Shown: positions 1-7,321, counted from the stretch's first letter. The stretch: DNA of 9,023 nucleotides from an uncultured beta proteobacterium (GCA_903944555.1 CAJASG010000660.1:1-9023), one strand, 5' to 3'. Notes: a model not told the origin generated them from the sequence alone. Numbers and translations are program-made.

Positions 1-52
1 GGATAGTTGCATAGGGTTCCCTGATTTTTTTGATGTCAATGTGCACTGCTGA

Positions 53-69
53 ACAATGCTTGGCATTGT
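53..69. promoter_or_regulatory. Inverted repeat, possible operator upstream of the alkylation-repair gene
   Basis: A perfect 7-bp inverted repeat, ACAATGC-TTG-GCATTGT, lies about 70-90 bp upstream of the possible starts of the Ada/AlkA fusion gene. A weak sigma70-like pair overlaps it: TTGATG at 30-35 and AACAAT at 52-57, with a 16-bp spacer. The position would suit an operator or promoter element, but I do not recognise the E. coli Ada box here. The assignment is inferred from symmetry and location only, and such a short palindrome could be chance. Confidence 0.3.
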
Positions 70-141
70 AGGGGCGCTCGGCCGCGAGGGGATGTCCGGA
101 AACGGCCAGTTTTGGGGTCGGCGTTGCGTATCATCAAAGCC

Positions 142-1683
142 ATGACCAGCCCCGTATCCGCCATGGACGACGCGCACTATTCCGCCCTCAAGGCGAAAGA
201 TGCGCGGTTTGATGGCCATTTCTTCACAGGAGTCACCTCCACTGGCATTTACTGCCGCCCGGTGTGCCGTGTGCGCACACCCAAGCAGGAGAATTGCCGC
301 TACTTTTTGCTGGCCGCTCAGGCCGAGTCGGCCGGTTTTCGGCCCTGCCTGCGCTGCCGCCCCGAGCTGGCTCCCGGCACGGCGCACGCAGATGGCATGG
401 CCGCGTGGTCGGTGCAGGACGCATCCGCAATTTTGGCCCGCCAAGCGGCGCAACTGCTGGATACCCCGCAGGCCTGGAGCGGTGGGCAGGTCTCGATCGG
501 GCAGGTGGCTACCCACATGGGAGTGAGCGAGCGCCATTTGCGCCGGATTTTTGAGACGCAATGGGGCATTTCACCGCTGCAGTACCTGCAAACCCGCCGC
601 CTGCTGACGGCCAAACAGCTTCTGACAGATACCGAACTGCCGGTAACCCAGGTCGCCAGCCTGAGTGGTTTTTCCAGTGTTCGGCGCTTCAACGCAGTGT
701 TTGCCGAGCACTACCGGATGCCGCCCCGCGCACTGCGCCAGGCCGGGCAAGGCACGGGCTTGGTTGCAAGCACGCGCCAAGGCACGCCCGGCATCGTGCT
801 GAAGGCAGCCTACCGCCCGCCCTATGACGTGGCCGCCATGCTTTCCTTTTTTGCAAACCGGAGCATTGCCGGTGTGGAGTCGGTTGACCTGCAACAGCAC
901 ACCATGGCGCGGACCCTGTCGCTGGAGTTGGCAGGTCGGCGTTATGAAGGCTGGGTACACGCGCAATTTCTGCCCGACACATCGGGGGTGCGCCTGCGCA
1001 TCAGCGACTCCTTGGCCGACGCCCTGCCCCTGGTGTTGGCGCGACTCAAAGCCATGTTGGACCTCGATGCAGACCCGCAGACCATCCACCAAGTGCTGGG
1101 CACGCATTTTGCCGATGCGCAAGGCCTGCGCGTCCCCGGTACGCTGGACGGTTTTGAGTTGGGCGTGCGCGCCATTTTGGGCCAGCAAATTACGGTGCGC
1201 GCCGCACGCACCCTGGCGCAGCGGCTGGTGGCGCGTTTCGGGGCCGAGCTTCAAACCCCGTGGGCGGGGCTGACGCATGTGTTCCCTTCTGCCCAGACGC
1301 TGGCTTTGGCGACGGGCGATGCGTTGGGGCAACTCGGCATCGTGCGCCAGCGCCAACAGGCCATTGTGGCGCTGGCACGCGCCGCCTGCGACGGCGTAGT
1401 GCACTTGCACCCCGGCGCCGACATTCCCAGCAACATAGCGGCGCTGCAAGCCCTGCCCGGTATCGGGCCGTGGACGGCGAACTACATCGCCATGCGGGCG
1501 TTGCGCTGGCCCGACGCGTTTCCAGCTGGCGATGTGGCTTTGCAGAAAGCGCTGGGGGTCCGCGCGGCCAAACACCCGGCGCAGGCGGCAGAGCTGGCCT
1601 CCCAGGCCTGGAAGCCCTGGCGCAGCTACGCCGTGTTGCGGGCGTGGGCCACACTGAGACCAGACGTTGAGGCGCCTGTTTAG
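142..1683 (+). CDS. alkA: Ada methyl-sensor / AraC / AlkA fusion: 3-methyladenine DNA glycosylase II
   Basis: This is a cytoplasmic DNA-repair protein of 513 aa that should excise N-alkylated purines and may act as a methylation-activated transcription factor. Residues 20-75 form an Ada N-terminal zinc domain with Cys38, Cys42, Cys69 and Cys72. Those numbers equal the E. coli Ada zinc cysteines, including the methyl-phosphotriester acceptor Cys38, which favours the ATG at 142. Residues 90-200 are an AraC-type double helix-turn-helix. Residues 215-305 match the AlkA N-terminal domain. Residues 335-505 are the HhH-GPD glycosylase, with helix-hairpin-helix LPGIGPWTANY near 438-448 and catalytic Asp464 in PAGDVAL. 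In E. coli, Ada carries a C-terminal methyltransferase instead; here that activity is in the next gene. Alternative starts are TTG at 112 and ATG at 163, and none has a strong ribosome site. The family assignment is firm. Autoregulation is inferred. Confidence 0.93.
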   Translation: MTSPVSAMDDAHYSALKAKDARFDGHFFTGVTSTGIYCRPVCRVRTPKQENCRYFLLAAQAESAGFRPCLRCRPELAPGTAHADGMAAWSVQDASAILARQAAQLLDTPQAWSGGQVSIGQVATHMGVSERHLRRIFETQWGISPLQYLQTRRLLTAKQLLTDTELPVTQVASLSGFSSVRRFNAVFAEHYRMPPRALRQAGQGTGLVASTRQGTPGIVLKAAYRPPYDVAAMLSFFANRSIAGVESVDLQQHTMARTLSLELAGRRYEGWVHAQFLPDTSGVRLRISDSLADALPLVLARLKAMLDLDADPQTIHQVLGTHFADAQGLRVPGTLDGFELGVRAILGQQITVRAARTLAQRLVARFGAELQTPWAGLTHVFPSAQTLALATGDALGQLGIVRQRQQAIVALARAACDGVVHLHPGADIPSNIAALQALPGIGPWTANYIAMRALRWPDAFPAGDVALQKALGVRAAKHPAQAAELASQAWKPWRSYAVLRAWATLRPDVEAPV

Positions 1684-1710
1684 CTATTATTTTTATAGCT
1701 GCTTGCGCAC
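1681..1710. repeat. AT-rich hairpin repeat of Comamonadaceae type
   Basis: The sequence AGCTAT-TATTTTT-ATAGCT (1682-1700) is a perfect 6-bp inverted repeat, followed by GCTTGCGCAC. It is strikingly AT-rich among GC-rich genes. From memory, this hairpin followed by a GCTTGCGC-like tail is a dispersed intergenic element common in Comamonadaceae genomes; I cannot search to confirm it. The TAG stop of the upstream gene is the first three bases of the element, so an insertion may have supplied the stop. It has no good T-tract after the stem and is not a clear terminator. Confidence 0.55.
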
Positions 1711-1740
1711 ATTCCATAAGGCTTACAAGGTGTTTTTACT

Positions 1741-2235
1741 ATGAAATTCGCAACTCAACCAGTGCGCTGCGCGCTCCACGGGCCCTTGGGCGCCATGACC
1801 CTGGCCGCGCGGGACAACGCATTGGTGGGCGTCTGGTTTGATGGCCAACGCCACCAGCCCGATCCGTCAAACTGGCAACACGACGACGCCCACCCCGTGC
1901 TGCGCGCCGCGCTTGAGCAACTGCAGCAGTACTTTGCCGGGGAGCGCCACCGGTTTGAGCTGCCACTCGCGCTGGACAGTGGCACGGTGTTTCAGCAAAA
2001 AGTGTGGCATGCGCTGCTGGAGATTCAGTCAGGCGTCACGTTGAGCTACGGTGCAGTGAGCCAGGCGATTGGACAGGCCAGCGCAGTGCGTGCCGTGGCC
2101 GCAGCGATTGGGCGCAACCCGCTGAGCAGTGTGGTGCCGTGCCATCGGGTACTTGGCGCCAACGGTGCACTGACGGGCTATGCTGGGGGTCTGGACCGCA
2201 AGGCGGCCCTACTCCAACTAGAAAGACGCATTTGA
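1741..2235 (+). CDS. ogt: Methylated-DNA--protein-cysteine S-methyltransferase (O6-methylguanine repair)
   Basis: The product is a 164-aa cytoplasmic suicide enzyme that transfers the alkyl group from O6-alkylguanine (or O4-alkylthymine) in DNA to its own cysteine. The active-site motif VVPCHRV is present with acceptor Cys134, preceded by the conserved IGRNP segment (Asn126). The C-terminal GYAGGLDRKAALLQLE matches the family. The N-terminal 75 residues form the poorly conserved RNase H-like domain. Length is typical for Ogt/MGMT. The start is supported by AAGGTG at 1727-1732, 8 nt before the ATG. It lies 57 bp after the Ada/AlkA fusion on the same strand, so the two probably form one alkylation-damage operon, separated by the hairpin repeat. 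Its stop overlaps the start of the next gene. Confidence 0.96.
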   Translation: MKFATQPVRCALHGPLGAMTLAARDNALVGVWFDGQRHQPDPSNWQHDDAHPVLRAALEQLQQYFAGERHRFELPLALDSGTVFQQKVWHALLEIQSGVTLSYGAVSQAIGQASAVRAVAAAIGRNPLSSVVPCHRVLGANGALTGYAGGLDRKAALLQLERRI

Positions 2236-3152
2236 CGCCAGCCCCCCTTGCCCCTCCCGAAGCCACCCAGCCCTGGTTGCTGGACTTCATACTGCTTGCC
2301 GCGATCTGGGGCTCCTCTTTCATGTTCATGCGCATGGGCGCGCGCGAGCTGGGTGCATTGCCCACGGCCGGGCTGCGAGTAGCAATTGCGGCGCTGTTTT
2401 TGCTGCCCATTTTGTTGCTCCGCGGGCATGGCGCGGCCCTACGCACGCACTGGAAGCTCACCTTTGCGGTGGGCATCCTCAATTCAGCCATTCCGTTTGC
2501 CTGCTTCAGCTTTGCGCTGCTGTCCATTTCCACCGGGCTGTCCTCGATCCTGAATGCCACCACGCCCTTGTTTGGTGCCATCATTGCTTGGCTGTGGCTG
2601 AAAGACCGCCCCAATGGTTCGCGCATCCTGGGGCTGTTGATCGGGTTCTTCGGCGTGGCACTGCTGGCTTGGAACAAGGCCAGTTTCAAGCCCGACGCGG
2701 CCGGCCTTTCCACCGGCTGGGCGGTGCTGGCATGCCTGCTGGCATGCCTGTGCTACGGCATTTCTGCCAGCTTTACCAAGCGCTACCTGACCGGCCTGCC
2801 CTCGTTGGTGTCGGCGACCGGGAGCCAGATCGGTGCGGCATTGGGACTAGCCCCACTCACATGGTGGTTTTGGCCTGCAGCAGCGATTAAGTCCACAACC
2901 TGGGCTGCAGTCATCCTGCTGGGCGTGCTGTGCAGCGGGGTTGCCTACATCCTATTTTTCAGACTCATCGAGCGCGCGGGGCCCGCCCGCGCCCTGTCCA
3001 TCACCTTCGCGATTCCGATATTCGCCTTGCTGTATGGCGTCGTGTTGCTGGGAGAAGTGGTCACGCCCTGGATGGTGGGCTGTGGACTGGTCATTGTTGT
3101 GGGAACCACCTTATCGACCGGCTTGCTCTCGGTCCCCCGCTGGCGCAAATAG
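2232..3152 (+). CDS. EamA/DMT-family inner-membrane transporter
   Basis: The product is a 306-aa polytopic membrane protein of the drug/metabolite transporter superfamily with two EamA repeats and about ten predicted hydrophobic helices. The first begins near residue 16 with DFILLAAIWGSSFMFMRMG, a typical EamA opening. The second half begins near residue 162 and contains the conserved region around residues 230-275, SGVAYILFFRLIERAG to LLGEVVTPW. The substrate cannot be read from sequence; family members export amino acids, metabolites or drugs. I place the start at TTG 2232, because it overlaps the ogt stop (TTGA), gives the usual family length and follows AGAAAGA with a short spacing. Longer in-frame extension would run through ogt in another frame. 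Translational coupling to ogt is inferred. The link to alkylation repair may be only positional. Confidence 0.9.
   Translation: MTPAPLAPPEATQPWLLDFILLAAIWGSSFMFMRMGARELGALPTAGLRVAIAALFLLPILLLRGHGAALRTHWKLTFAVGILNSAIPFACFSFALLSISTGLSSILNATTPLFGAIIAWLWLKDRPNGSRILGLLIGFFGVALLAWNKASFKPDAAGLSTGWAVLACLLACLCYGISASFTKRYLTGLPSLVSATGSQIGAALGLAPLTWWFWPAAAIKSTTWAAVILLGVLCSGVAYILFFRLIERAGPARALSITFAIPIFALLYGVVLLGEVVTPWMVGCGLVIVVGTTLSTGLLSVPRWRK
2727..2750 (+). repeat. Perfect 12-bp tandem duplication inside the EamA gene
   Basis: CTGGCATGCCTG occurs twice, head to tail, in frame, giving LACL-LACL in a membrane helix at residues 166-173. Each copy contains the palindrome GGCATGCC. It looks like a small in-frame slippage duplication that the hydrophobic helix tolerates. 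I see no sign that it disrupts the gene. Confidence 0.75.
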
Positions 3153-3211
3153 CGTCGACCGGGGGGCTGATGTCCGCCGGCCACTGCATGTAACGTATAG
3201 TTCCAGTTCGG

Positions 3212-3230
3212 CCATTTCGGGGACGAATGG
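3212..3230 (+). promoter_or_regulatory. Small hairpin in the leader of the binding-protein gene
   Basis: The 102-bp gap between the EamA gene and the binding-protein gene contains CCATT (3212-3216) and AATGG (3226-3230). Inside them CG/CG can also pair if one T bulges, leaving a GGGA loop. A TATAGT hexamer at 3196-3201 could be a -10 box, but no convincing -35 lies at the right distance. The hairpin ends 11 nt before the GGAG ribosome site at 3242-3245. A role in leader control is speculative. I see no clear terminator for the preceding operon in this gap, so read-through is possible. Confidence 0.25.
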
Positions 3231-3254
3231 CGCTCACGAACGGAGAACCTGAAG

Positions 3255-4979
3255 ATGCGATTGCCAGTCTGGGTACTGCTGGGTGCGCTGCTGGCGTCGT
3301 CGTCCTGCATGGCCGATATGCTGGCGGCAGAGCGCTGGATCGACCGGGAGTTCAAGCCCTCTTCCCTGACACGACCACAACAGCTCGACGAGCTGAAGTG
3401 GTTCATCGCAACCGCCGACATACTCAAACGCCAAGGCATTCACACCATTCGGGTAGTTTCCGAGAAAATTGACACCCATTCATACGAATCCCGCACCCTC
3501 AGCAAGGCATTCGAAGAAATCACGGGCATTGCCGTTCAGCACGATGTCATTGCCGAGGGTGATCTGGTCGACAAGCTCTATACCGCCATGCAAACCGGTG
3601 TGGGTGAATACGACGGCTGGATTTCAGACTCTGACCTGATTGGAACGCACTACCGCTACGGCGCAGTGGTTCCAATTTCTGACTACATCGAAGGCGCAGG
3701 GCGGGAATTCACCAACCCAGCGCTGGACCTGAAAGACTTTATCGGCCTGCAGTTCACCACCGCGCCGGACGGAAAACTCTACCAACTCCCCGATCAGCAG
3801 TTTGCCAACCTGTACTGGTTTCGCGCCGACTGGTTTGCCCGCAAAGACTTGCAGGCCAGGTTTCGTGCGCAATTTGGCTATGAACTGGGCGTCCCAAAAA
3901 ACTGGTCCGCCTATGAAGACATTGCCAGTTTTTTCAGCCACAGCGTCAAGGAGCTGGATGGCAAGAAGGTGTACGGCCACATGGACTACGGCAAGCGTGA
4001 TCCGTCGCTGGGCTGGCGATTTACCGATGCATGGCTCTCCATGGCAGGCGCTGCCGACAAGGGGATTCCCAATGGCCTGCCGGTGGATGAATGGGGCATC
4101 CGGGTCGCGACCGACCAATGCACCCCTGTGGGTGCCTCGGTCGGTCGCGGCGGGGCGGTCAACTCGCCCCCCGCAGTGTTCGCCTTGACCAAGTATGTGG
4201 CGTGGATGAAGCAATTTGCCCCGCCGGAAGCGCTGAACATGACCTTTTCCGATGCAGGGCCGGTTCCCGCGCAAGGTCAGATTGCACAGCAAATTTTTTG
4301 GTACACCGCCTTCACGGCTGCTCTGACACAACCCGGCAGTCCCGCGGTGAACAAGGACGGCACCCCGAAGTGGAGAATGGCGCCATCCCCCCACGGGCCG
4401 TACTGGAAAACCGGAATGCAAAACGGTTACCAGGACGTTGGGGCATGGACCTTTCTGAAGTCAACACCACCCCTGAGGATGTCTGCCGCGTGGCTGTACG
4501 CACAGTTCGTGACCTCCAAGACGGTGTCCCTGCGCAAGTCTGTTGTGGGACTTACCTTCATTCGAGAGTCCGATATCAAACATCCCTATTTGACAAAGAA
4601 TGCAGACCGTTACGGCGGGCTTATTGAGTTTTACCGCAGTCCGGCCCGCGTCGCCTGGACACCGACTGGCAACAACGTACCCGACTATCCCCGTATGTCG
4701 CGTATTTGGTGGGCCAATGTTTCGACGGCCATCCGTGGCGAGAAATCCCCACAAATGGCCATGGACTCGCTAGCCCTGGAAATGGACGATGTGTTGGCCG
4801 ACTTACAGCGCACCGGCATGCGGCACTGCACTCCCAGACTCAACCCGCAACTTGATCCAAAACGCCGACTGTCCAACAAGGGCGCACCTTGGCAGAAGCT
4901 GGCCGACGAAAAACCACGCGGCGAAACCATTCCCTACCAGCTGCTGCTGCAGGCATGGAAGGAAGGTCGGGTGCAATGA
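3255..4979 (+). CDS. Periplasmic ABC-type solute-binding protein, GlpV/CUT1-like (carbohydrate or glycerol)
   Basis: The product is a 574-aa exported binding protein, much longer than the usual 400-450 aa of family 1 solute-binding proteins. It begins with an N-terminal secretion signal (MRLPVWVLLGALLASSSCMA, cleavage probably after Ala20). Cys18 makes a lipoprotein possible, but SSSC is a poor lipobox. Ligand-lobe segments include YQLPDQQFANLYWFRADWF (175-193), PVPAQGQIAQQIFWYTAF (337-354), YAQFVTSKTVSLRKSVVGLTF (415-435) and EFYRSPARVAWTPTGNNVPDYP (458-479). From memory these resemble the large glycerol-binding GlpV proteins of rhizobial glpSTPQUV transport operons; ligand identity is therefore a guess. 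Cys289 and Cys525 could form a disulfide. The ribosome site GGAG lies 9 nt before the ATG. Unlike a transporter operon, no permease or ATPase follows: its stop overlaps a histidine kinase start (ATGA). A co-sensor role is inferred. Confidence 0.85.
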   Translation: MRLPVWVLLGALLASSSCMADMLAAERWIDREFKPSSLTRPQQLDELKWFIATADILKRQGIHTIRVVSEKIDTHSYESRTLSKAFEEITGIAVQHDVIAEGDLVDKLYTAMQTGVGEYDGWISDSDLIGTHYRYGAVVPISDYIEGAGREFTNPALDLKDFIGLQFTTAPDGKLYQLPDQQFANLYWFRADWFARKDLQARFRAQFGYELGVPKNWSAYEDIASFFSHSVKELDGKKVYGHMDYGKRDPSLGWRFTDAWLSMAGAADKGIPNGLPVDEWGIRVATDQCTPVGASVGRGGAVNSPPAVFALTKYVAWMKQFAPPEALNMTFSDAGPVPAQGQIAQQIFWYTAFTAALTQPGSPAVNKDGTPKWRMAPSPHGPYWKTGMQNGYQDVGAWTFLKSTPPLRMSAAWLYAQFVTSKTVSLRKSVVGLTFIRESDIKHPYLTKNADRYGGLIEFYRSPARVAWTPTGNNVPDYPRMSRIWWANVSTAIRGEKSPQMAMDSLALEMDDVLADLQRTGMRHCTPRLNPQLDPKRRLSNKGAPWQKLADEKPRGETIPYQLLLQAWKEGRVQ

Positions 4980-7225
4980 CGCACAAGGATGCCACTATTG
5001 TTGTGCTGGCCCGCACCCGGGCCGCACTTCTGCTGTTCGTCGCAGTCACATCACTCGCGATCATCGGCCAAACCTGGTGGGCAGTAGCACAGGACAAAAT
5101 GCAAACCATTGCGTCCGAAACCACCAACGGCCTCGTGGCGACCAGATTGCTGGAAGAGCATGCCAGTCAGACATTGCAAGATGCTGTACATACATTGGAC
5201 CAAGTAGCGCGTGCTGTGAGGTCGAGCACGAAGGGCGCACCACGCGACCAGCGGCGCATTCGCGAAACCGTCGCGGCCTATGATCTGAGCCACGGCCGCC
5301 ATCTCAAGGCGCTGCAGTACGTGGGGCTGGATGGAATGAGCTGGATCAGCTCACCCGACTACCCAAGCCACCAAAGCAAGGTTACCTTCCGTGACGAGCT
5401 TCAGTTCCTGATCATGCATCCAGGCCACCGAGGTGCCTTGGTTGGGCGCCCCTATGCCAGCCCCTACGACAGCCAATGGGTCATTCCAGTAGCGCGCACG
5501 CTGTATGACGCACAGGACCGCGCACTTGGCGTTATCAGCGTGGACATCCGGCTCACCTACTTCGGAGCGCTGTACTCGCGCGTGGCCAAAGAGAACAATG
5601 CAAGCGTGGCCTTGTTTTCTGATGACGGCTTTGTGATCGTACGCTCCCCTTTCGAGGCACGTTACGTGGACCGGGATATCTCGGAAGCGCCAAGACTGGT
5701 CTCTTTGCGCAAAGCCGCCGCTGAAGGCTCCTTCAGCGATGCGACTTTTCTGGACGATGACGAAGGTCAAAAGCTTTACACCTACCGAAAAATCACCGGA
5801 TTCCCCATCACCACGGTCTACGCACGTGACTTTGCCAGTGTCTTGATCCCTTGGGAAAGCAGAACGCGCGACCGGGCACTGTTTGCCGCCATGATGGTCA
5901 TGCTGGCGGTTGCATTGACCTCATTTCTGCTTATTTACATTCGCCGCCTGGAGCGATCCCAAGGCTCATTGCGCGAAAGCGAGTTTCGCTTTGCGGGGCT
6001 TTTCAAGAACTCTCCGGTGGCGTCTATCTTGGTGAAGCCCGATAGCGGACGGTATGTGGAAGCCAATGAAGCGTGGTTGGGTCTTTTTGGCTACCAAAGG
6101 GAAGAGATCATCGGTCGCACGGCACTGGAACTCGGCTTGTGGGCGGAGCCAGATGAGCGCAAGCATCTGGTGGATGCACTGGAGCGGGACCAATTTGTGG
6201 ACAAACTTGAGGTCCACCACAAACACAAAGAGGGCCGCGAGATTGTTGGCTTGCTGTCCGGGCGTGTATTTCAATCCGGCCCTGAACCCCTTATCGTCTT
6301 CACACTGCTGGATGTCACACGCCAACGCGTGGTGGAGCAAGAAATACGCGACATCAACCAGCAGCTGGAACAGCGCGTACTGGCCAGAACCGAGAAATTG
6401 GAGGAGGCCAACCGTGAAATTGCGCAAGCTCTGGCGTCCGTCCAATCCATGCAGGCGGAGTTGGTTCGATCCGAGAAGATGGCAGCCCTGGGGTCCTTGG
6501 TTGCAGGAATTGCGCATGAACTCAACACCCCTATTGGCAACAGCGTCACCGTGGGCAGCACATTGCAGTACCAAATTGCGACCTTGTTCGACGCGTTCAA
6601 GCAAGGAGTCGTGCGTCGCTCAGGTTTGCAGGAGTTTTTGGAATCTGCAAGTCATGGCACCGAGATCCTGATGCGTTCACTGTCGCGTGCCGATCAACTT
6701 ATCAGTAGCTTCAAACGTGTTGCGGTCGATCAGTCCAGTGATTTGCGACGCAAGTTTGACCTGCAAACCGTATTGGGCGAGGTCTGCCTGACGCTGGAGC
6801 CCATGTACAAGAACACGCCGTATCAATTAGCTTTGGAAGTATCGAGCAACGTGGAAATGGACAGCTTCCCAGGAGCGATTGGTCAGCTCATCACCAATTT
6901 TGTCAGCAATTCCTTGCAGCACGGGTTTGAAGGACGCTCCTCCGGTCAGATGCAACTGGAAGCCCATATGAATGCCAACGATCAGGTTGTCATTAACTTC
7001 ACGGATGACGGGGTCGGAATGGCGGAAGAAGTGCGAAAACGGGTGTTCGATCCGTTCTTCACAACCAAACTGGGGCAAGGCGGCTCTGGCTTGGGCATGA
7101 ATATCGCGTACAACATTGTGAAAGAAATACTGGGCGGAACCATCGGAATTGCAGCAACACCAAAAACGGGAGTTCAAATCACGGTCGTCATTCCAACGAC
7201 CGCGCCCCAGTCACAAGCGGGCTAA
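4976..7225 (+). CDS. Membrane sensor histidine kinase (Cache-like periplasmic domain, PAS, HisKA, HATPase)
   Basis: The product is a 749-aa inner-membrane sensor kinase. Helices lie at about 13-35 and 302-322. The periplasmic region between them (about 36-300) resembles a double Cache/PDC sensor, with LQYVGLDGMSWISSPDYP (113-130), LGVISVDI (184-191) and SVALFSDDGFVIVRSP (210-225). A PAS domain spans about 334-450, then a predicted coiled coil (450-500). The H-box is GIAHELNTP with phospho-acceptor His514. The HATPase domain has the N-box NFVSNSLQHGF (641-651), DDGVGM (677-682), FDPFFTTK (691-698) and GQGGSGLG (700-707). All catalytic motifs look intact. No receiver or output domain is fused and no response regulator is adjacent, so its partner is unknown. 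The ATG at 4976 is chosen because it overlaps the upstream stop and follows AAGGAAGG at 4959-4966. It is presumably co-transcribed and coupled with the binding protein. Confidence 0.95.
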   Translation: MTHKDATIVVLARTRAALLLFVAVTSLAIIGQTWWAVAQDKMQTIASETTNGLVATRLLEEHASQTLQDAVHTLDQVARAVRSSTKGAPRDQRRIRETVAAYDLSHGRHLKALQYVGLDGMSWISSPDYPSHQSKVTFRDELQFLIMHPGHRGALVGRPYASPYDSQWVIPVARTLYDAQDRALGVISVDIRLTYFGALYSRVAKENNASVALFSDDGFVIVRSPFEARYVDRDISEAPRLVSLRKAAAEGSFSDATFLDDDEGQKLYTYRKITGFPITTVYARDFASVLIPWESRTRDRALFAAMMVMLAVALTSFLLIYIRRLERSQGSLRESEFRFAGLFKNSPVASILVKPDSGRYVEANEAWLGLFGYQREEIIGRTALELGLWAEPDERKHLVDALERDQFVDKLEVHHKHKEGREIVGLLSGRVFQSGPEPLIVFTLLDVTRQRVVEQEIRDINQQLEQRVLARTEKLEEANREIAQALASVQSMQAELVRSEKMAALGSLVAGIAHELNTPIGNSVTVGSTLQYQIATLFDAFKQGVVRRSGLQEFLESASHGTEILMRSLSRADQLISSFKRVAVDQSSDLRRKFDLQTVLGEVCLTLEPMYKNTPYQLALEVSSNVEMDSFPGAIGQLITNFVSNSLQHGFEGRSSGQMQLEAHMNANDQVVINFTDDGVGMAEEVRKRVFDPFFTTKLGQGGSGLGMNIAYNIVKEILGGTIGIAATPKTGVQITVVIPTTAPQSQAG

Positions 7226-7280
7226 TACTTCCGAGCACTCAGTCTGCGCCCCTGCGATACTCTTGCACCCAAGAAAGCAA

Positions 7281-7315
7281 AAAGCCCTTATAAGTCAATG
7301 ACTTATAAGGGCTTT
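7281..7315 (-). terminator. Strong intrinsic terminator of the tRNA operon, shared by converging genes
   Basis: A perfect 15-bp stem (7281-7295 with 7301-7315) encloses the loop CAATG. Read on the minus strand it is followed by TTGCTTTCTT, so the U-rich tail TTTTTGCTTTCTT favours termination of transcripts from the tRNA operon. It also lies 55 bp after the kinase stop and may stop plus-strand transcripts, although there the T run is only part of the stem. Its position between convergent units fits a bidirectional terminator. Confidence 0.88.
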
Positions 7316-7321
7316 GCATAC

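Noticed and set aside
112..141. TTG at 112 as the start of the Ada/AlkA fusion
   Set aside because: It adds ten residues before the ATG without a clear ribosome site, and the ATG at 142 gives zinc cysteine numbering identical to E. coli Ada. It is not excluded.
571..1575. A 334-codon open frame on the minus strand opposite the Ada/AlkA gene
   Set aside because: It is antisense to a clearly recognised repair gene, has low-complexity composition and no domain I recognise. High GC content creates such frames.
2004..2231. Longer N-terminus for the EamA protein running through ogt
   Set aside because: These codons are ogt in another frame, and the added segment is not membrane-like. The TTG at 2232 gives the normal family length.
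3282..3310. Lipobox in the binding-protein signal sequence
   Set aside because: The residues before Cys18 are SSS, which fits the lipobox poorly, and a type I cleavage after Ala20 is equally plausible. It is left open in the annotation.
3624..4421. A 265-codon minus-strand frame opposite the binding-protein gene
   Set aside because: It is antisense to a well-supported gene, and I see no family motif or ribosome site.
4889..4975. Earlier ATG for the histidine kinase, 29 codons upstream
   Set aside because: It lies within the binding-protein gene and adds an arginine-rich tail before the membrane helix. The ATG at 4976 has a strong ribosome site and the overlap geometry.
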